Counted from the stretch's first letter, positions 9,160 through 18,913 are shown. The stretch is DNA of 64,000 nt from Polaribacter sp. HaHaR_3_91 (GCF_019278525.1 NZ_CP058986.1:186001-250000), one strand, 5' to 3'. Translations and numbers: made by a program. The notes: generated by a model from the letters alone, not told the origin.

Positions 9160-9819
9160 ATGAAAACAATACAAGAAGTTGTAGAAAGCACCATTAGAAA
9201 AACACCTTTTATAGAAGAGGCTTTAAATGAAAAGTTGATAAATGTTTCATCTTTGGCAAGAATTATTTTACCCGAAGTTTCTACTGCTTTAAAAAAAGAA
9301 GTAAAGGTTGGTGCAGTTATGATGGCTATTAATAGACTTTCTCCTGCAAGTGAATTACGTATTAGAAAGAATATAAAAAAATTAGCCTTAGATTTAGGTG
9401 ATGTAATTGTAAGGTCTGATTTGTGCGATTTCACTTTTAAAAACACCACTTCATTATTAAAAGAAATTGCAAAAATTTTAATGAAATCATCAGAAAGTTC
9501 TGATTATTTTTTAACCGTTTCTCAAGGTATTTTTGAAACGAATATTGTTACTAGTAAAAATTTAGAACCTTTTGTAAATGAGATTTTCGAAAAAGAAGCA
9601 CTCATTTCTAGTGTTTTAGATTTGGCGTCTATTACAATTAAACTTCCAAAAGAAAACCAAGAACAATCTGGTATTTATTACTTTATTTTAAAACAATTGG
9701 CTTGGGCTGATATTCCGTTACAAGAAATTATTTCTACTACAAACGAAATGACAATTGTTGTAAAAGAAGAAGACATTAACCAAACTTTTGCCATTTTAAT
9801 GGATATGAAATTGAGTTAA
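9160..9819 (+). CDS. ACT-domain-containing protein of unknown role
   Basis: This 219-residue soluble protein has no signal peptide. The C-terminal part (about residues 165-217), GIYYFILKQLAWADIPLQEIISTTNEMTIVV then a conserved EDI helix, has the beta-alpha-beta pattern of an ACT domain as in aspartate kinases. A second, weaker ACT-like stretch may precede it. The N-terminal 60 residues look helical and could be a small winged-helix-like region. There is no kinase domain, so any automated 'aspartate kinase' label would be misleading. ACT modules usually bind amino acids. The gene is followed one base later by an MFS gene, which suggests co-transcription. Function unknown. Confidence 0.6.
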   Translation: MKTIQEVVESTIRKTPFIEEALNEKLINVSSLARIILPEVSTALKKEVKVGAVMMAINRLSPASELRIRKNIKKLALDLGDVIVRSDLCDFTFKNTTSLLKEIAKILMKSSESSDYFLTVSQGIFETNIVTSKNLEPFVNEIFEKEALISSVLDLASITIKLPKENQEQSGIYYFILKQLAWADIPLQEIISTTNEMTIVVKEEDINQTFAILMDMKLS

Positions 9820-9820
9820 A

Positions 9821-11089
9821 ATGACAAAACAAGATCCTTATGCAGCATTAAGAATTAAGGAATTCAATATTTTTTTGTTTGTTAGATTCTTGCTGGTTTT
9901 TGGTTGGTCTATGCAATTTATTGTAATAGAATGGCAAGTATATTCTATAACAAAAGATCCTTTATCTTTGGGTATTATAGGTTTAATGGAAATTATTCCG
10001 GCATTTACAATGGCTTTATTTGCAGGTCATATTGTAGATCAAAATGAAAAAAGAAATTTATTTGCTATTTGTATTGCAGCTTTTTCGCTGATTAGTTTAG
10101 GACTGTTTTTATTAACATCAGATATTGTTGTTGGCCATTGGTCTACAAATAAAATTCTATATTCAATTTACGCTTTGGTTTTCTTTGGCGGCTTTTTACG
10201 TTCGTTTTTTGGACCTACAATCTTTTCTTTAGTGGCATTATTGGTTCCTAAAAAGATATATCATAATGCGGCAACATGGAGTACAAGTACCTGGAAAACT
10301 GCTTCGGTTTCTGGAGCCTTATTTGGTGGGTTTTTTATAAGTTGGATTGGTGTTGATAAAACGCTTTGTTTGGTTTTTATCTTAGTAATTCTATCCTTAA
10401 GTTTTACTTTTTTAATAGAAAAGAAACCCATTTTAAACAAAAAAATTGGGGAACCAATGAAAGAAAGTTTAAAAGCTGGTGTAAGATTTGTGTTTCATAA
10501 TAAAGCCATTTTAGGTGTTTTAACATTAGATATGATTGCGGTTTTATTTGGTGGAACCGTAGCTATTTTATCTGTTTTTGCACAAGATGTTTTAAAAGTT
10601 GGACCAGAAGGTTTCGGTATTTTAAATGCTTCAATTTCTATGGGAAGTATTGTTACTATGTTTCTAACAACTTACATTCCTATCAACAGAAAAACAGGTA
10701 AAAAAATGTTGGTTTCTGTCTTTGTCTTCGGACTAAGTATTATTGCTTTTGGGTTATCTTCTATTTTCTGGGTTAGTATTTTAGCATTGTTTATAAGTGG
10801 TGCTGCAGACGGGATTTCTATGGTAATTCGTCAGACAATTTTACAATTAAAAACGCCAGATGATATGAGAGGTAGAGTATCTTCTGTAAATTCTATGTTT
10901 GTAGGTTCTTCTAACGAGTTAGGTGCTTTTGAAAGTGGTTTAGCTGCAAAGTTTTTAGGAGCCTCTATGGCGGTTATTTTTGGAGGAACCATGACGTTAC
11001 TTACCGTTGTTGGTATTGGTGCTTTAAACCCTACTTTAAGAGATTTAGATTTAACAGAAGAGATAGAAGCAAATCAAAAAGAAGATTAA
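9821..11089 (+). CDS. MFS transporter (EntS/MFS_3-like exporter)
   Basis: A 422-residue protein with about 12 hydrophobic segments and the typical cytoplasmic MFS features: AGHIVDQNEKRN after TM2 (a motif A variant, GxxxDrxxrr), and the second-half ISGAADGISMVIRQTILQLKTPDDMRGRVSS block. That last block, with the TPDDMRGRVSS sequence, is diagnostic of the MFS_3 group that includes the enterobactin exporter EntS and macrolide efflux proteins. Substrate unknown. It starts 1 base after the ACT gene, so the two are almost certainly co-translated. Confidence 0.85.
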   Translation: MTKQDPYAALRIKEFNIFLFVRFLLVFGWSMQFIVIEWQVYSITKDPLSLGIIGLMEIIPAFTMALFAGHIVDQNEKRNLFAICIAAFSLISLGLFLLTSDIVVGHWSTNKILYSIYALVFFGGFLRSFFGPTIFSLVALLVPKKIYHNAATWSTSTWKTASVSGALFGGFFISWIGVDKTLCLVFILVILSLSFTFLIEKKPILNKKIGEPMKESLKAGVRFVFHNKAILGVLTLDMIAVLFGGTVAILSVFAQDVLKVGPEGFGILNASISMGSIVTMFLTTYIPINRKTGKKMLVSVFVFGLSIIAFGLSSIFWVSILALFISGAADGISMVIRQTILQLKTPDDMRGRVSSVNSMFVGSSNELGAFESGLAAKFLGASMAVIFGGTMTLLTVVGIGALNPTLRDLDLTEEIEANQKED

Positions 11090-11132
11090 TTTTTAAGGTA
11101 TAATTTTTGATGCTTTAAATATAAATATTTTC

Positions 11133-12473
11133 ATGAAAAACTTAATTATATACTCGTTTCTACTATTCTCTACAATTGGTTTTTCTCAAAAAATTTCTGG
11201 TACAGTTTTAGATTTTGATACTAAAAAACCTATTGAAAAAGCACATATTTTTTTTATAGATAAAACTGTTTATACCAATCAGAAAGGAGAGTTTACTTAT
11301 CGTTTAAACAATCAAAAAGAAATATCTTTTTCCGTTTCTCATCTTAAATACGAAACTCAAAAAATTGATTATAATATAACAAATGAACCGTTAGTTATTT
11401 TTCTTCATGAAAAGCAAGAAATGTTAGATGGAATTAAAATCAATTCAAAAAAGAACTTAAAAAATTCAATTCATTTTTCAAAATTAGAAAATTTACCAAA
11501 AGGAGTATATTCTTTTGCATCTGTTTTAAACAATAGTAAAATACATGTTTTTGGAGGAGATGCTTCTACTGAATACGATAGAAATAAAGAAGGTATAAGT
11601 CAGCTTCAATACGGAGGCGAAGAAGAAATAATGAAATTATTAACGAGACCAAAATTTGCTAGTTTTTATAATTATATTGGTGATATTCAATCTTATGATA
11701 TTGCTGATAAACAATGGAAAATTCAGGAAGATAAGGTTATAAAAAGGGCTTATCATAGTGCAATAAAATATAAAGATACTGTATTACTTATGGGGGGTAA
11801 AAAACTGTCAAGAACTAAAAAAAGAGACTTGTTAGTAAATGATATAGAGATTGTGTCTTTAAATAATTTATCAATTATAAAAGACCAAACAAACCCACAT
11901 AAAGCTGTAGATTTTGGTACAGTTTTGTATGATAATAAACTGCTTGTTTTTGGCGGTTCTACTAAGATAAACAAAAACGGAAAAATCATTTATTCTAATG
12001 ATATACACCTATACGATTTAGAAAAAGGATATTGGTATTTACTTGCTAAAATGCCGAAAGGAAAAGAAGTTACAGGAATTATTTTTGATGATAAATTATA
12101 TTTATTTGGAGGATATAATAATAGTAATTTAACAGATATTGAATCTTTTAATTTAATTACAGGTAGATGGAAAAAAGAAGGAACTCTTTTTAGAGGAATG
12201 AGAAAGCCTGCTATTACTAAAGATAATGATTTTATCTATTTAACAGAAGGAGGAAAGCTTGTAACTTTAGAACCTAAAACTAATATTTTAAAAGAGTATA
12301 TAATAGGTTTAAATTTAAACGATGCTAACATGCATTTCTTTAATGAAACTTTATATGTTCTGGGAGGTTATCTTAATCTAAATGAATTTAAAAAAGATCC
12401 ATCTAATGGTCTTTATTCTATAAATGTGTCAGATATTATTAATACGAGACCTATTGATAGTAAAAAGTTATAA
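11133..12473 (+). CDS. Secreted Kelch beta-propeller protein with N-terminal carboxypeptidase-regulatory-like domain
   Basis: A signal peptide (about residues 1-18, ending FSQ) is followed by a CarboxypepD_reg-like beta-sandwich (about 20-95: ISGTVLDFDTKKPIEKAHIFF), common at the start of Bacteroidota outer-membrane proteins. Residues 120-440 carry at least five Kelch-type repeats with the (V/L)(Y/F)GG signature, for example HVFGGDAS, VLLMGGKK, LLVFGGST, LYLFGGYN and LYVLGGYL, predicting a beta-propeller. No TonB-dependent barrel or sorting domain is attached. It may bind protein or glycan at the surface. The gene ends at a shared bidirectional terminator. Confidence 0.8.
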   Translation: MKNLIIYSFLLFSTIGFSQKISGTVLDFDTKKPIEKAHIFFIDKTVYTNQKGEFTYRLNNQKEISFSVSHLKYETQKIDYNITNEPLVIFLHEKQEMLDGIKINSKKNLKNSIHFSKLENLPKGVYSFASVLNNSKIHVFGGDASTEYDRNKEGISQLQYGGEEEIMKLLTRPKFASFYNYIGDIQSYDIADKQWKIQEDKVIKRAYHSAIKYKDTVLLMGGKKLSRTKKRDLLVNDIEIVSLNNLSIIKDQTNPHKAVDFGTVLYDNKLLVFGGSTKINKNGKIIYSNDIHLYDLEKGYWYLLAKMPKGKEVTGIIFDDKLYLFGGYNNSNLTDIESFNLITGRWKKEGTLFRGMRKPAITKDNDFIYLTEGGKLVTLEPKTNILKEYIIGLNLNDANMHFFNETLYVLGGYLNLNEFKKDPSNGLYSINVSDIINTRPIDSKKL

Positions 12474-12474
12474 A

Positions 12475-12504
12475 AAAACCGCTTATTAAGGTAATAAGCG
12501 GTTT
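12475..12504. terminator. Bidirectional terminator between convergent genes
   Basis: A near-perfect 13-bp inverted repeat, aaaccgcttatta and taataagcggttt, with T/A tracts on both sides. It would serve the Kelch gene on the plus strand and the small secreted protein on the minus strand. Confidence 0.8.
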
Positions 12505-12510
12505 GTAAAT

Positions 12511-12849
12511 TTATTTAACTTCTGTGATGGTTAATATGGTTTTTACAGTTGTTAAATCTCCTGTTGCTTCACCATTTTCATCAAACTCATCAATTTGTTT
12601 TGTAGACCAAGTAATATTGAATTTTTTACCAATCATTTCCTCTTCGTATAAAGAAAGTTCTATATTTTCATCTAAGTCGTAGAATAAAATAGTAGCATCT
12701 TTTTCATCTACAAATTTAAAATATTCAGTTTCAGTTACTCCTTTAAAAGTAGCAACAATTTTGTTTTCTTTTTCTTGTGCAGAAATTGTGTTTACAGAAA
12801 AAGTTAAGGTAATAAACAGTACTAATGCTGACGCATATAATGTTTTCAT
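12511..12849 (-). CDS. Small secreted protein of unknown function, paralogue 1
   Basis: This 112-residue protein has a signal peptide (about residues 1-24, ending SAQ) and a mature part of about 88 residues. It is clearly paralogous to the product of 13277-13612: both carry VATFKGVTE/VATYIGPTE, a YKFVD(D/E)KDA-like stretch, LFYD, a KFxxTWxxK block and TVKTILxI at the end. The predicted all-beta mature part would sit in the periplasm or outside. No family is recognised. A -7 box lies about 130 bases upstream of the start. Confidence 0.75.
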   Translation of the reverse strand: MKTLYASALVLFITLTFSVNTISAQEKENKIVATFKGVTETEYFKFVDEKDATILFYDLDENIELSLYEEEMIGKKFNITWSTKQIDEFDENGEATGDLTTVKTILTITEVK

Positions 12850-13276
12850 GATTTTTAATTTTAAGGTTATTTTTTAATAAATATAGTAGCTGCTCTTTTT
12901 CTTAAAAGAACCTGCTTTGGTTTTGAAGTACTCGAAACTATATTTTCATAAGCCTTAAAAATTACTGATAATGTATATCAAATATACATTTTTTTTGAAT
13001 TGAAAAGAGAAAAATTTATTTTTTTATCATTACTAATAAAAAATTATTGATTAATTTATTTTCCTCTCAATTATACTGATATTTATGTTGTTACGTATTT
13101 TTTGAAAAGAGTTTAAATGTAAGGGATTTCCTTAAAAATGTTACACTAATTTATTTTATCATTAAAAAACACGAACTATATTTTTTTAGTTAGATCGGTA
13201 ACCAAAAAGTTGATAAAAGAATACCTATTGAGCATATACATAACCATTTATAAAGTTTTACAAATGGCTTAAATTA
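12850..13276. other. Gap of 427 bases between two paralogous genes
   Basis: The gap holds the upstream region and -7 box (12979-12986, minus) of paralogue 1 and the area downstream of paralogue 2. A short inverted match, ccatttataaagttttacaaatgg near 13244-13267, could act as a terminator for paralogue 2. I see no further gene in it. Confidence 0.4.
12979..12986 (-). promoter_or_regulatory. -7 box for secreted paralogue 1
   Basis: Minus-strand TATATTTG. It implies a 5' leader of roughly 120 bases. Confidence 0.4.
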
Positions 13277-13612
13277 TTATTTTGCTTTAATGGATAATAT
13301 CGTTTTTACAGTAATTTTCTCACCTGTTTTTTGACCTACGGAATTATATTCTTCTACAAGTTTATTTTTCCAAGTAACTATAAATTTTTTATTCATTTTA
13401 GAATCATCTTCTTTCTCAAAATTTATATTTTTAGATTTATCATAAAATAAATATGCCACACCATCATCATCTACAAATTTATAGTCTTGATTTTCTGTAG
13501 GACCTATATAAGTAGCAACTAATGTATTTATTTTTTCTTGAAATACTATTTTTTTTGCAGAAAAAGAGAAGGCAATAAATAAGACAACAATCGAGGTATA
13601 AAACGTTTTCAT
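13277..13612 (-). CDS. Small secreted protein of unknown function, paralogue 2
   Basis: This 111-residue protein has a hydrophobic N-terminal signal (about residues 1-20), but the usual SAQ cleavage site is replaced by SAKKIVFQ, so processing is less certain than in paralogue 1. The mature part aligns with 12511-12849 over its whole length, sharing the YKFVDDDGVAYLFYDKS, KFIVTWKNK and TVKTILSI segments. The two are tandem duplicates on the same strand, separated by 427 bases. Each has its own upstream TATATTTG at a similar distance (about 115-130 bases), so promoter and leader were apparently duplicated too. Confidence 0.75.
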   Translation of the reverse strand: MKTFYTSIVVLFIAFSFSAKKIVFQEKINTLVATYIGPTENQDYKFVDDDGVAYLFYDKSKNINFEKEDDSKMNKKFIVTWKNKLVEEYNSVGQKTGEKITVKTILSIKAK

Positions 13613-13726
13613 AATTTTTAAATTTAAGTTTATTGTAAATTATAAATATTTTAAATACTCTTTTTTCGAGAAAGAAGTTATTTAAATAGAAAAATCATAA
13701 ACATCATAATGATAGGACGTTATATT

Positions 13727-13734
13727 CAAATATA
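13727..13734 (-). promoter_or_regulatory. -7 box for secreted paralogue 2
   Basis: Minus-strand TATATTTG about 115 bases upstream of the start codon, mirroring the arrangement in paralogue 1. A plus-strand TATATTTG also occurs at 13754-13761 with no gene to drive. Confidence 0.4.
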
Positions 13735-13885
13735 AACTTTTTTTTAAAAGTATTATATTTGAATTAAGTTTTTTTTAGTAAATTAATGACTATAAATAGA
13801 GCTTAAAAGATGTTTTTAACATAAAAAACCTCACAGATTATACAATCTATAAGGTTATATATATTGGTGTTTTAAAAACTATACT

Positions 13886-15532
13886 TTAGTTAAAAGTAGT
13901 AGCCAATTGTATTTTTTCTTCTAATTCTAATTGATGTTTTTTAGTTGTTTTTTCATCCCAAGAAAAATGAGTTTTAAACAATTCTAAAACATATTCTTTG
14001 TATAAATTTACACTGTGTGCATCAAAAAACAAACGACCCGTTCTGCGCATAAAAAAATCTGTTGGAGTGCAAGTCATTTCGTAATTTATGGTAAACCAAA
14101 CTTCTGCCATGATCATTTTTTCTTGCATATTATCGTGCATTAAATCATCAAATTTTTGCAAAATAATATCTGTTTGTTTTCCATAATTTTGCACTAAATA
14201 TTCTGCGTCCTTTCTATCGAAATCTACTTCTGCAATTCTATTTTGAATAGCATCTGTATAACTTTCTACTTCTTGGTAACTATCAAAAGTACCACCAGAA
14301 AGTGTTATTTCTTTGGTTTTTATTTCTTCAAATTTTGTATCGAATCTGCGTTCATATTTTTTGGCAATTAAATCTACAATTCGTTCTGCCATTTTACGAT
14401 AACCGGTTAATTTTCCGCCAGCAATCGAAATTAGTTCGGTATCAGAAACAAAAATTTCGTCTTTTCTAGACAATTCTGAAGAAGATTTGCCTTCTTCATG
14501 AATTAAAGGTCTTAATCCTGCCCAAGAAGATTGAATGTCATCCAACGTAAGTTGAATCTTTGGAAACATGTTATTAACAGCAGAAATAAGATAAGTAGCA
14601 TCTACTAAGTTGGTTTCTACATTATTTTTATCTAGTTGATAATTGGTGTCTGTAGTACCAAAATACGTAACTTTTCCACGCGGAATGGCAAACATCATGC
14701 GTCCGTCTGGAATATCAAAATAAACAGATTGTTTTACAGGCAATTTATCATGAGCCACTACTAAATGTACTCCTTTAGTTAGATGCAATCTTTTACCAGT
14801 TTTAGAATGGTTAATTTGTCTTAATTCATCTACCCAAGGTCCACAAGCATTTACTACATATTTTGCTTTAATATCATAATCTTCACCAGAAAAAGTGTCT
14901 TTTACTTTTGCACCAACAACCCTATTATCTTCATAAATAAACTCTTTAGCTGCTGTATAATTTATAATTTTTGCATTGTAATTTAAAGCTGTTTTTAAAA
15001 CCTCTATTGTTAAACGAGCGTCATCGGTTCTATATTCTGCATAATATCCGGCACCATTTAATATGTTTTCTGGCAACATCGGTTCTTTTTCTAAGGCTTC
15101 TGCTTTGTCTAACATCTTTCGTTTGTCTTCTCCTTCTACAGAAGCTAAAATATCGTAGACTTTTAGTCCGATAGACGTTAACCAAGAACCATACGTTCCT
15201 CCATCAATTAAAGGTAAAATCATTTTTTCTGGAACCACTAAATGTGGAGCTAAATCATGTACAATAGCACGCTCAGTTCCCACTTCTTTAACCAACCAAA
15301 AGTCGAATTGTTTTAGATAACGCAAACCTCCGTGAATTAGTTTTGTAGATTTACTAGAAGTACCAGAAGCAAAGTCGTTTTTTTCTATCAAAGCAACTTG
15401 CATTCCTCTAGAAGCTGCATCTAATGCAATACCTGCGCCTGTAATTCCACCACCAATAATTAGTACATCAAATTCGATAGATTGTAAATCTTGTGTATTT
15501 TTTTTTCTATTTAAATAGGAAAAGTTGTTCAT
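13886..15532 (-). CDS. glpD: Aerobic FAD-dependent glycerol-3-phosphate dehydrogenase
   Basis: This membrane-associated flavoenzyme oxidises glycerol 3-phosphate to dihydroxyacetone phosphate and passes electrons to the quinone pool. The 548-residue chain begins with the FAD-binding GGGITGAGIALDAASRG (about residues 27-43), then EKNDFASGTSSKSTKLIHGGLRYL (about 51-74), the AIPRGKVTYFGTTDT block and the late GGKLTGYRKMAERIVDLI motif (about 370-390). The C-terminal DAO_C-like domain is present. A decayed second copy of its 5' part lies at 18966-19259, beyond the protease gene. No glpF or glpK is next to it. Confidence 0.96.
   Translation of the reverse strand: MNNFSYLNRKKNTQDLQSIEFDVLIIGGGITGAGIALDAASRGMQVALIEKNDFASGTSSKSTKLIHGGLRYLKQFDFWLVKEVGTERAIVHDLAPHLVVPEKMILPLIDGGTYGSWLTSIGLKVYDILASVEGEDKRKMLDKAEALEKEPMLPENILNGAGYYAEYRTDDARLTIEVLKTALNYNAKIINYTAAKEFIYEDNRVVGAKVKDTFSGEDYDIKAKYVVNACGPWVDELRQINHSKTGKRLHLTKGVHLVVAHDKLPVKQSVYFDIPDGRMMFAIPRGKVTYFGTTDTNYQLDKNNVETNLVDATYLISAVNNMFPKIQLTLDDIQSSWAGLRPLIHEEGKSSSELSRKDEIFVSDTELISIAGGKLTGYRKMAERIVDLIAKKYERRFDTKFEEIKTKEITLSGGTFDSYQEVESYTDAIQNRIAEVDFDRKDAEYLVQNYGKQTDIILQKFDDLMHDNMQEKMIMAEVWFTINYEMTCTPTDFFMRRTGRLFFDAHSVNLYKEYVLELFKTHFSWDEKTTKKHQLELEEKIQLATTFN
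15204..15489 (-). repeat. Direct repeat copy A, inside intact glpD
   Basis: This 286-base stretch of the glpD coding region aligns without gaps to 18970-19255 at a constant offset of 3766 bases, with about 19 mismatches counted by eye (roughly 93% identity). Copy A is the functional one. Confidence 0.9.
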
Positions 15533-15571
15533 GTTTAAAGTTAAATTTTAATAATAAAAAATTTAAAAGTA

Positions 15572-15579
15572 TATATTTG
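15572..15579 (+). promoter_or_regulatory. -7 box for the secreted subtilase
   Basis: TATATTTG 25 bases before the start codon of the protease gene, fitting TAnnTTTG. Confidence 0.55.
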
Positions 15580-15604
15580 CTTACAAAATACATAAATCAA
15601 CCCT

Positions 15605-18600
15605 ATGATATACAATTACTTTAAGCAAATTTTTCTTTTTTTCTTTTTAGCTTCTTTTTCTTTAGTTGCTCAAAATTCATCAGAAAAACAACTTATAATT
15701 AAAGATTATAATTTAACAAAATTAGAGAATTTAAAGGAAGAATTTTCTACAAACTTTAGAAAAGAAAAAGAGAATGCTACCCTTTTAGCAACTCAAAGAG
15801 GTTGGAAAATGAAATTTACAGACGATACAGGTTCATATTATGAATTAATGAAGGTCTCTAAAGAAGGTACCCCTTTGTATTATAAAACATACAATGTTGA
15901 TGCAGCTATTTCTACCAGAACAAATTACTTACATAATAATGGAGGTCTTGGCTTAAACATAGAAGGTCAGGGAATGACAGCTTATGTTTGGGATGGTGGT
16001 ATTGCAAGAGCAACGCACCAAGAATATGATGGAGATGGTGGAGAAGATAGATTTTCTGTAGGAGATTTTTCATCAGAATTAAATTTTCATGCAGCTCATG
16101 TAATGGGAACTATTATTTCTTCTGGTTTTGAGCCAGAAGCAAAAGGAATGGCTCCTAAGGCAAAAGGAATTGGTTATGATTGGAATAACGATTTATCTGA
16201 GGCTACGATTGCTGCTTCAAACGGAATGTTAGTTTCAAATCATTCTTATGGTATTGCTGCTAGAGATGATGATAATGAAGTACAAATTCCATCTTATTAT
16301 TTTGGCGCTTATATTTCTACTTCTAGAAATTGGGATAACTTAATGTACAATGCACCTTATTATTTAATGGTTGTAGCTGCAGGAAATGATGGTAATGACA
16401 ATACTGCAAATGAAGCTCCTTTAGAGGGAAGTGCTGCTTTTGATAAGTTAACAAGTTGGTCTACTACAAAAAATAGTTTGGTTATTGCAAATGGGCAAGA
16501 TGCATTAATAGATGCAAATGGTGCATTATTATCGGTTAATAGAAATACCAGTAGTTCTCAAGGTCCAACAGACGATTTAAGAATTAAACCAGACATAATG
16601 GGGAATGGGTCTTCTTTATATTCTACTTATGATTCTGCAGACAATGCTTATAATTCAATTTCTGGTACTTCAATGGCTTCTCCAAACGTAACAGGTTCTT
16701 TATTGTTATTACAACAATATTATAAAGAAACATATGGTAGCTTTATGAAATCTGCTACTTTAAAAGGATTGGCACTACATACTGCAGATGATACAGATAT
16801 TGCTGGACCCGATGCAAAAACAGGTTGGGGGTTAATGAATACTAAAGTAGCTGCAGAAACAATTACTAAAAAAGGTTTTGAATCTTGGATTTCTGAAGAG
16901 GTTTTAACCAATGGAAATACTTATTCTGTAACCGTTAATTCTGATGGTTTAAATCCTTTATTAGCATCTGTTTCTTGGACAGATAAACCAGGAGCTGTAA
17001 GTGAAGGATTAGTAAATGATGCAACAGCTGTCTTAGTAAACGATTTAGATATTAAAATTACTAGAGATGGTGTTGAGTATAAGCCTTGGAGATTAACAGG
17101 AGTTAATAGCAATGAAAAAGGAGATAATTTAGTAGATCCTTATGAAAGAGTAGATATAGCAAACCCAACTTCTGGAGAGTATACGATTACAGTTACTCAC
17201 AAAGGAACTTTGGCAGAGGCACAAAATTTTTCTTTAATTGTAACTGGTATTGCTGGTGAATTTACTTTTGTAGCAGATAATTCTGAACAAGCATTTTGTT
17301 CTAATGAAGATGCTGTTTTTAATTTTGAATATAGACAAGCTGTTGCAGGTACTACTCAGTTTTCTACTACAGGAGCTCCAGAAGGTGTATCCGTAGCTTT
17401 TTCTAAGGAATCGTTAAGTGAAGATGGTAGCTTTAATATTACTTTTGGTAACTTAACAAATGTTTCAGCAGGTTCTTATTATATTGAAGTAGAGGGAGAT
17501 AATGGAAATGAAATTCAAAAAAGAATTATTAGATTGATTGTTCTTCATCCAAATTTTGATAATAACCCATCAGAATTAGAATTTCCAGAGAATGGGCAGA
17601 AAGGGATTGCAAAAAAAGTATCATTAGCTTGGAAAACAAATCTAAATGCTGAAAACTATGTGGTAGAATTATCTAACTCACCAAGTTTTAGTACTCTTTT
17701 ATTTACAGATGTTATTTCTGCAACAACAGTAGATATCGTTGATTTAGAAACGAATTCTGTATATTATTGGAGGGTAAAACCAACAAATAAATGTGGAGAA
17801 GGAGCATACTCTTCTACTTTTAGTTTTCAAACTGGAGTTACAGATTGTACAAATATTTATACTGCTACAGATTTTTCTACAGCTGGTATAGATGAAACAT
17901 CTGCAAATGCTACAGCAATAGTTCCTATAAGTATTACAGACAATTTATTTGTTAATAAAGTTATGGTAACATTAGATATAACACATCCAAGTATGCAAGA
18001 GTTAACGATTTCTTTACAAGCCCCAGCTAGTATTGGTGGTGCTAGTGTAGTTCTTTTATCTGATGCTTGTGGTGATAGAGGAGATATAAGAAATACTACT
18101 TTTGACGATGATGCAGGTGTATTATTTTGTAATTTTTCAACACCAGCAGTAACCGGAACCATAGCACCGGATAACAATATGAGTTTACCATTTTTAGGAA
18201 AATCTGCAATTGGAGATTGGAAATTGATTGTACAAGACAACTCAGAATTGAATGGAGGCCAAATTAATGCTGTTTCAATTACAATTTGTTCATCAGTAGA
18301 AAATACAAGTGTTCCTACTTTTTCTACTTCAAATTTAGTTTTAAATGGAAGTTTAAACTATGTAATAACAACAACTGATATGAATGCTTCTACGGCTTCT
18401 GAAACCGAAGAACAACAAATATATACCTTAGTAGAATTAGCAGAAAAAGGTACTCTTAAAAAAGAAGGAACCGAATTAGTTTCTGGAGACACTTTTACCC
18501 AAGCAGATATAACAGCAGGTAAAATTACCTTTACAAATGCAGAGACAACTGCTTTTACAGATCAGTTTAAAGTTAATGTTACAAACGCTGCAAAAGGATG

Positions 18601-18913
18601 GTTATCAAACCAAACAGTTACCATACAAGAAGGTGTTTTAAATACAAATGAATTTTCTTTAAATGATGTTTCTTTATGGCCTAACCCAGTAAAAGGTATC
18701 TTAAATGTAAAATTAAATAATGCAATTGGTAATGATGTAATTATCTCGTTATTTGACTTACAAGGAAGAAAAATTTTCACTTCTGTAAATAAGTCAACAA
18801 CAGATGTATTTACTAAAGAAATAGATACAAAAAACCTTTCTTCAGGTGTTTATTTATTAGGTATAAAACAAGGAAGTAAAAAAGTAACAAAAAAGATAAT
18901 TATTACACAATAA
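15605..18913 (+). CDS. Secreted S8 (subtilisin-like) serine protease with P domain and T9SS sorting tail
   Basis: This 1102-residue extracellular protease has a signal peptide (about 1-22, ending VAQ) and then the S8 catalytic domain (about 105-420). The predicted triad is Asp130 (AYVWDGG), His162 (FHAAHVMG) and Ser356 (SGTSMASPN), with oxyanion Asn261 (AAGNDGND). A beta-rich linker follows, then a fibronectin-III-like segment (about 665-745), a proprotein-convertase P-like domain (about 750-900) and a C-terminal type A sorting domain (about 1020-1102: WPNPVKGILNV and GVYLLGIKQG). That tail marks it for export by the type IX system and possibly surface attachment. It probably degrades extracellular protein. 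It lies between glpD and a glpD remnant. Confidence 0.95.
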   Translation: MIYNYFKQIFLFFFLASFSLVAQNSSEKQLIIKDYNLTKLENLKEEFSTNFRKEKENATLLATQRGWKMKFTDDTGSYYELMKVSKEGTPLYYKTYNVDAAISTRTNYLHNNGGLGLNIEGQGMTAYVWDGGIARATHQEYDGDGGEDRFSVGDFSSELNFHAAHVMGTIISSGFEPEAKGMAPKAKGIGYDWNNDLSEATIAASNGMLVSNHSYGIAARDDDNEVQIPSYYFGAYISTSRNWDNLMYNAPYYLMVVAAGNDGNDNTANEAPLEGSAAFDKLTSWSTTKNSLVIANGQDALIDANGALLSVNRNTSSSQGPTDDLRIKPDIMGNGSSLYSTYDSADNAYNSISGTSMASPNVTGSLLLLQQYYKETYGSFMKSATLKGLALHTADDTDIAGPDAKTGWGLMNTKVAAETITKKGFESWISEEVLTNGNTYSVTVNSDGLNPLLASVSWTDKPGAVSEGLVNDATAVLVNDLDIKITRDGVEYKPWRLTGVNSNEKGDNLVDPYERVDIANPTSGEYTITVTHKGTLAEAQNFSLIVTGIAGEFTFVADNSEQAFCSNEDAVFNFEYRQAVAGTTQFSTTGAPEGVSVAFSKESLSEDGSFNITFGNLTNVSAGSYYIEVEGDNGNEIQKRIIRLIVLHPNFDNNPSELEFPENGQKGIAKKVSLAWKTNLNAENYVVELSNSPSFSTLLFTDVISATTVDIVDLETNSVYYWRVKPTNKCGEGAYSSTFSFQTGVTDCTNIYTATDFSTAGIDETSANATAIVPISITDNLFVNKVMVTLDITHPSMQELTISLQAPASIGGASVVLLSDACGDRGDIRNTTFDDDAGVLFCNFSTPAVTGTIAPDNNMSLPFLGKSAIGDWKLIVQDNSELNGGQINAVSITICSSVENTSVPTFSTSNLVLNGSLNYVITTTDMNASTASETEEQQIYTLVELAEKGTLKKEGTELVSGDTFTQADITAGKITFTNAETTAFTDQFKVNVTNAAKGWLSNQTVTIQEGVLNTNEFSLNDVSLWPNPVKGILNVKLNNAIGNDVIISLFDLQGRKIFTSVNKSTTDVFTKEIDTKNLSSGVYLLGIKQGSKKVTKKIIITQ

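Noticed and set aside
13754..13761. Plus-strand TATATTTG box
   Set aside because: No gene on the plus strand follows within range, and it lies downstream of the glpD stop. It is probably chance.
15205..15605. A glpD promoter with a TAnnTTTG box on the minus strand
   Set aside because: No matching box was found within 80 bases upstream of glpD, so I left the promoter unassigned.
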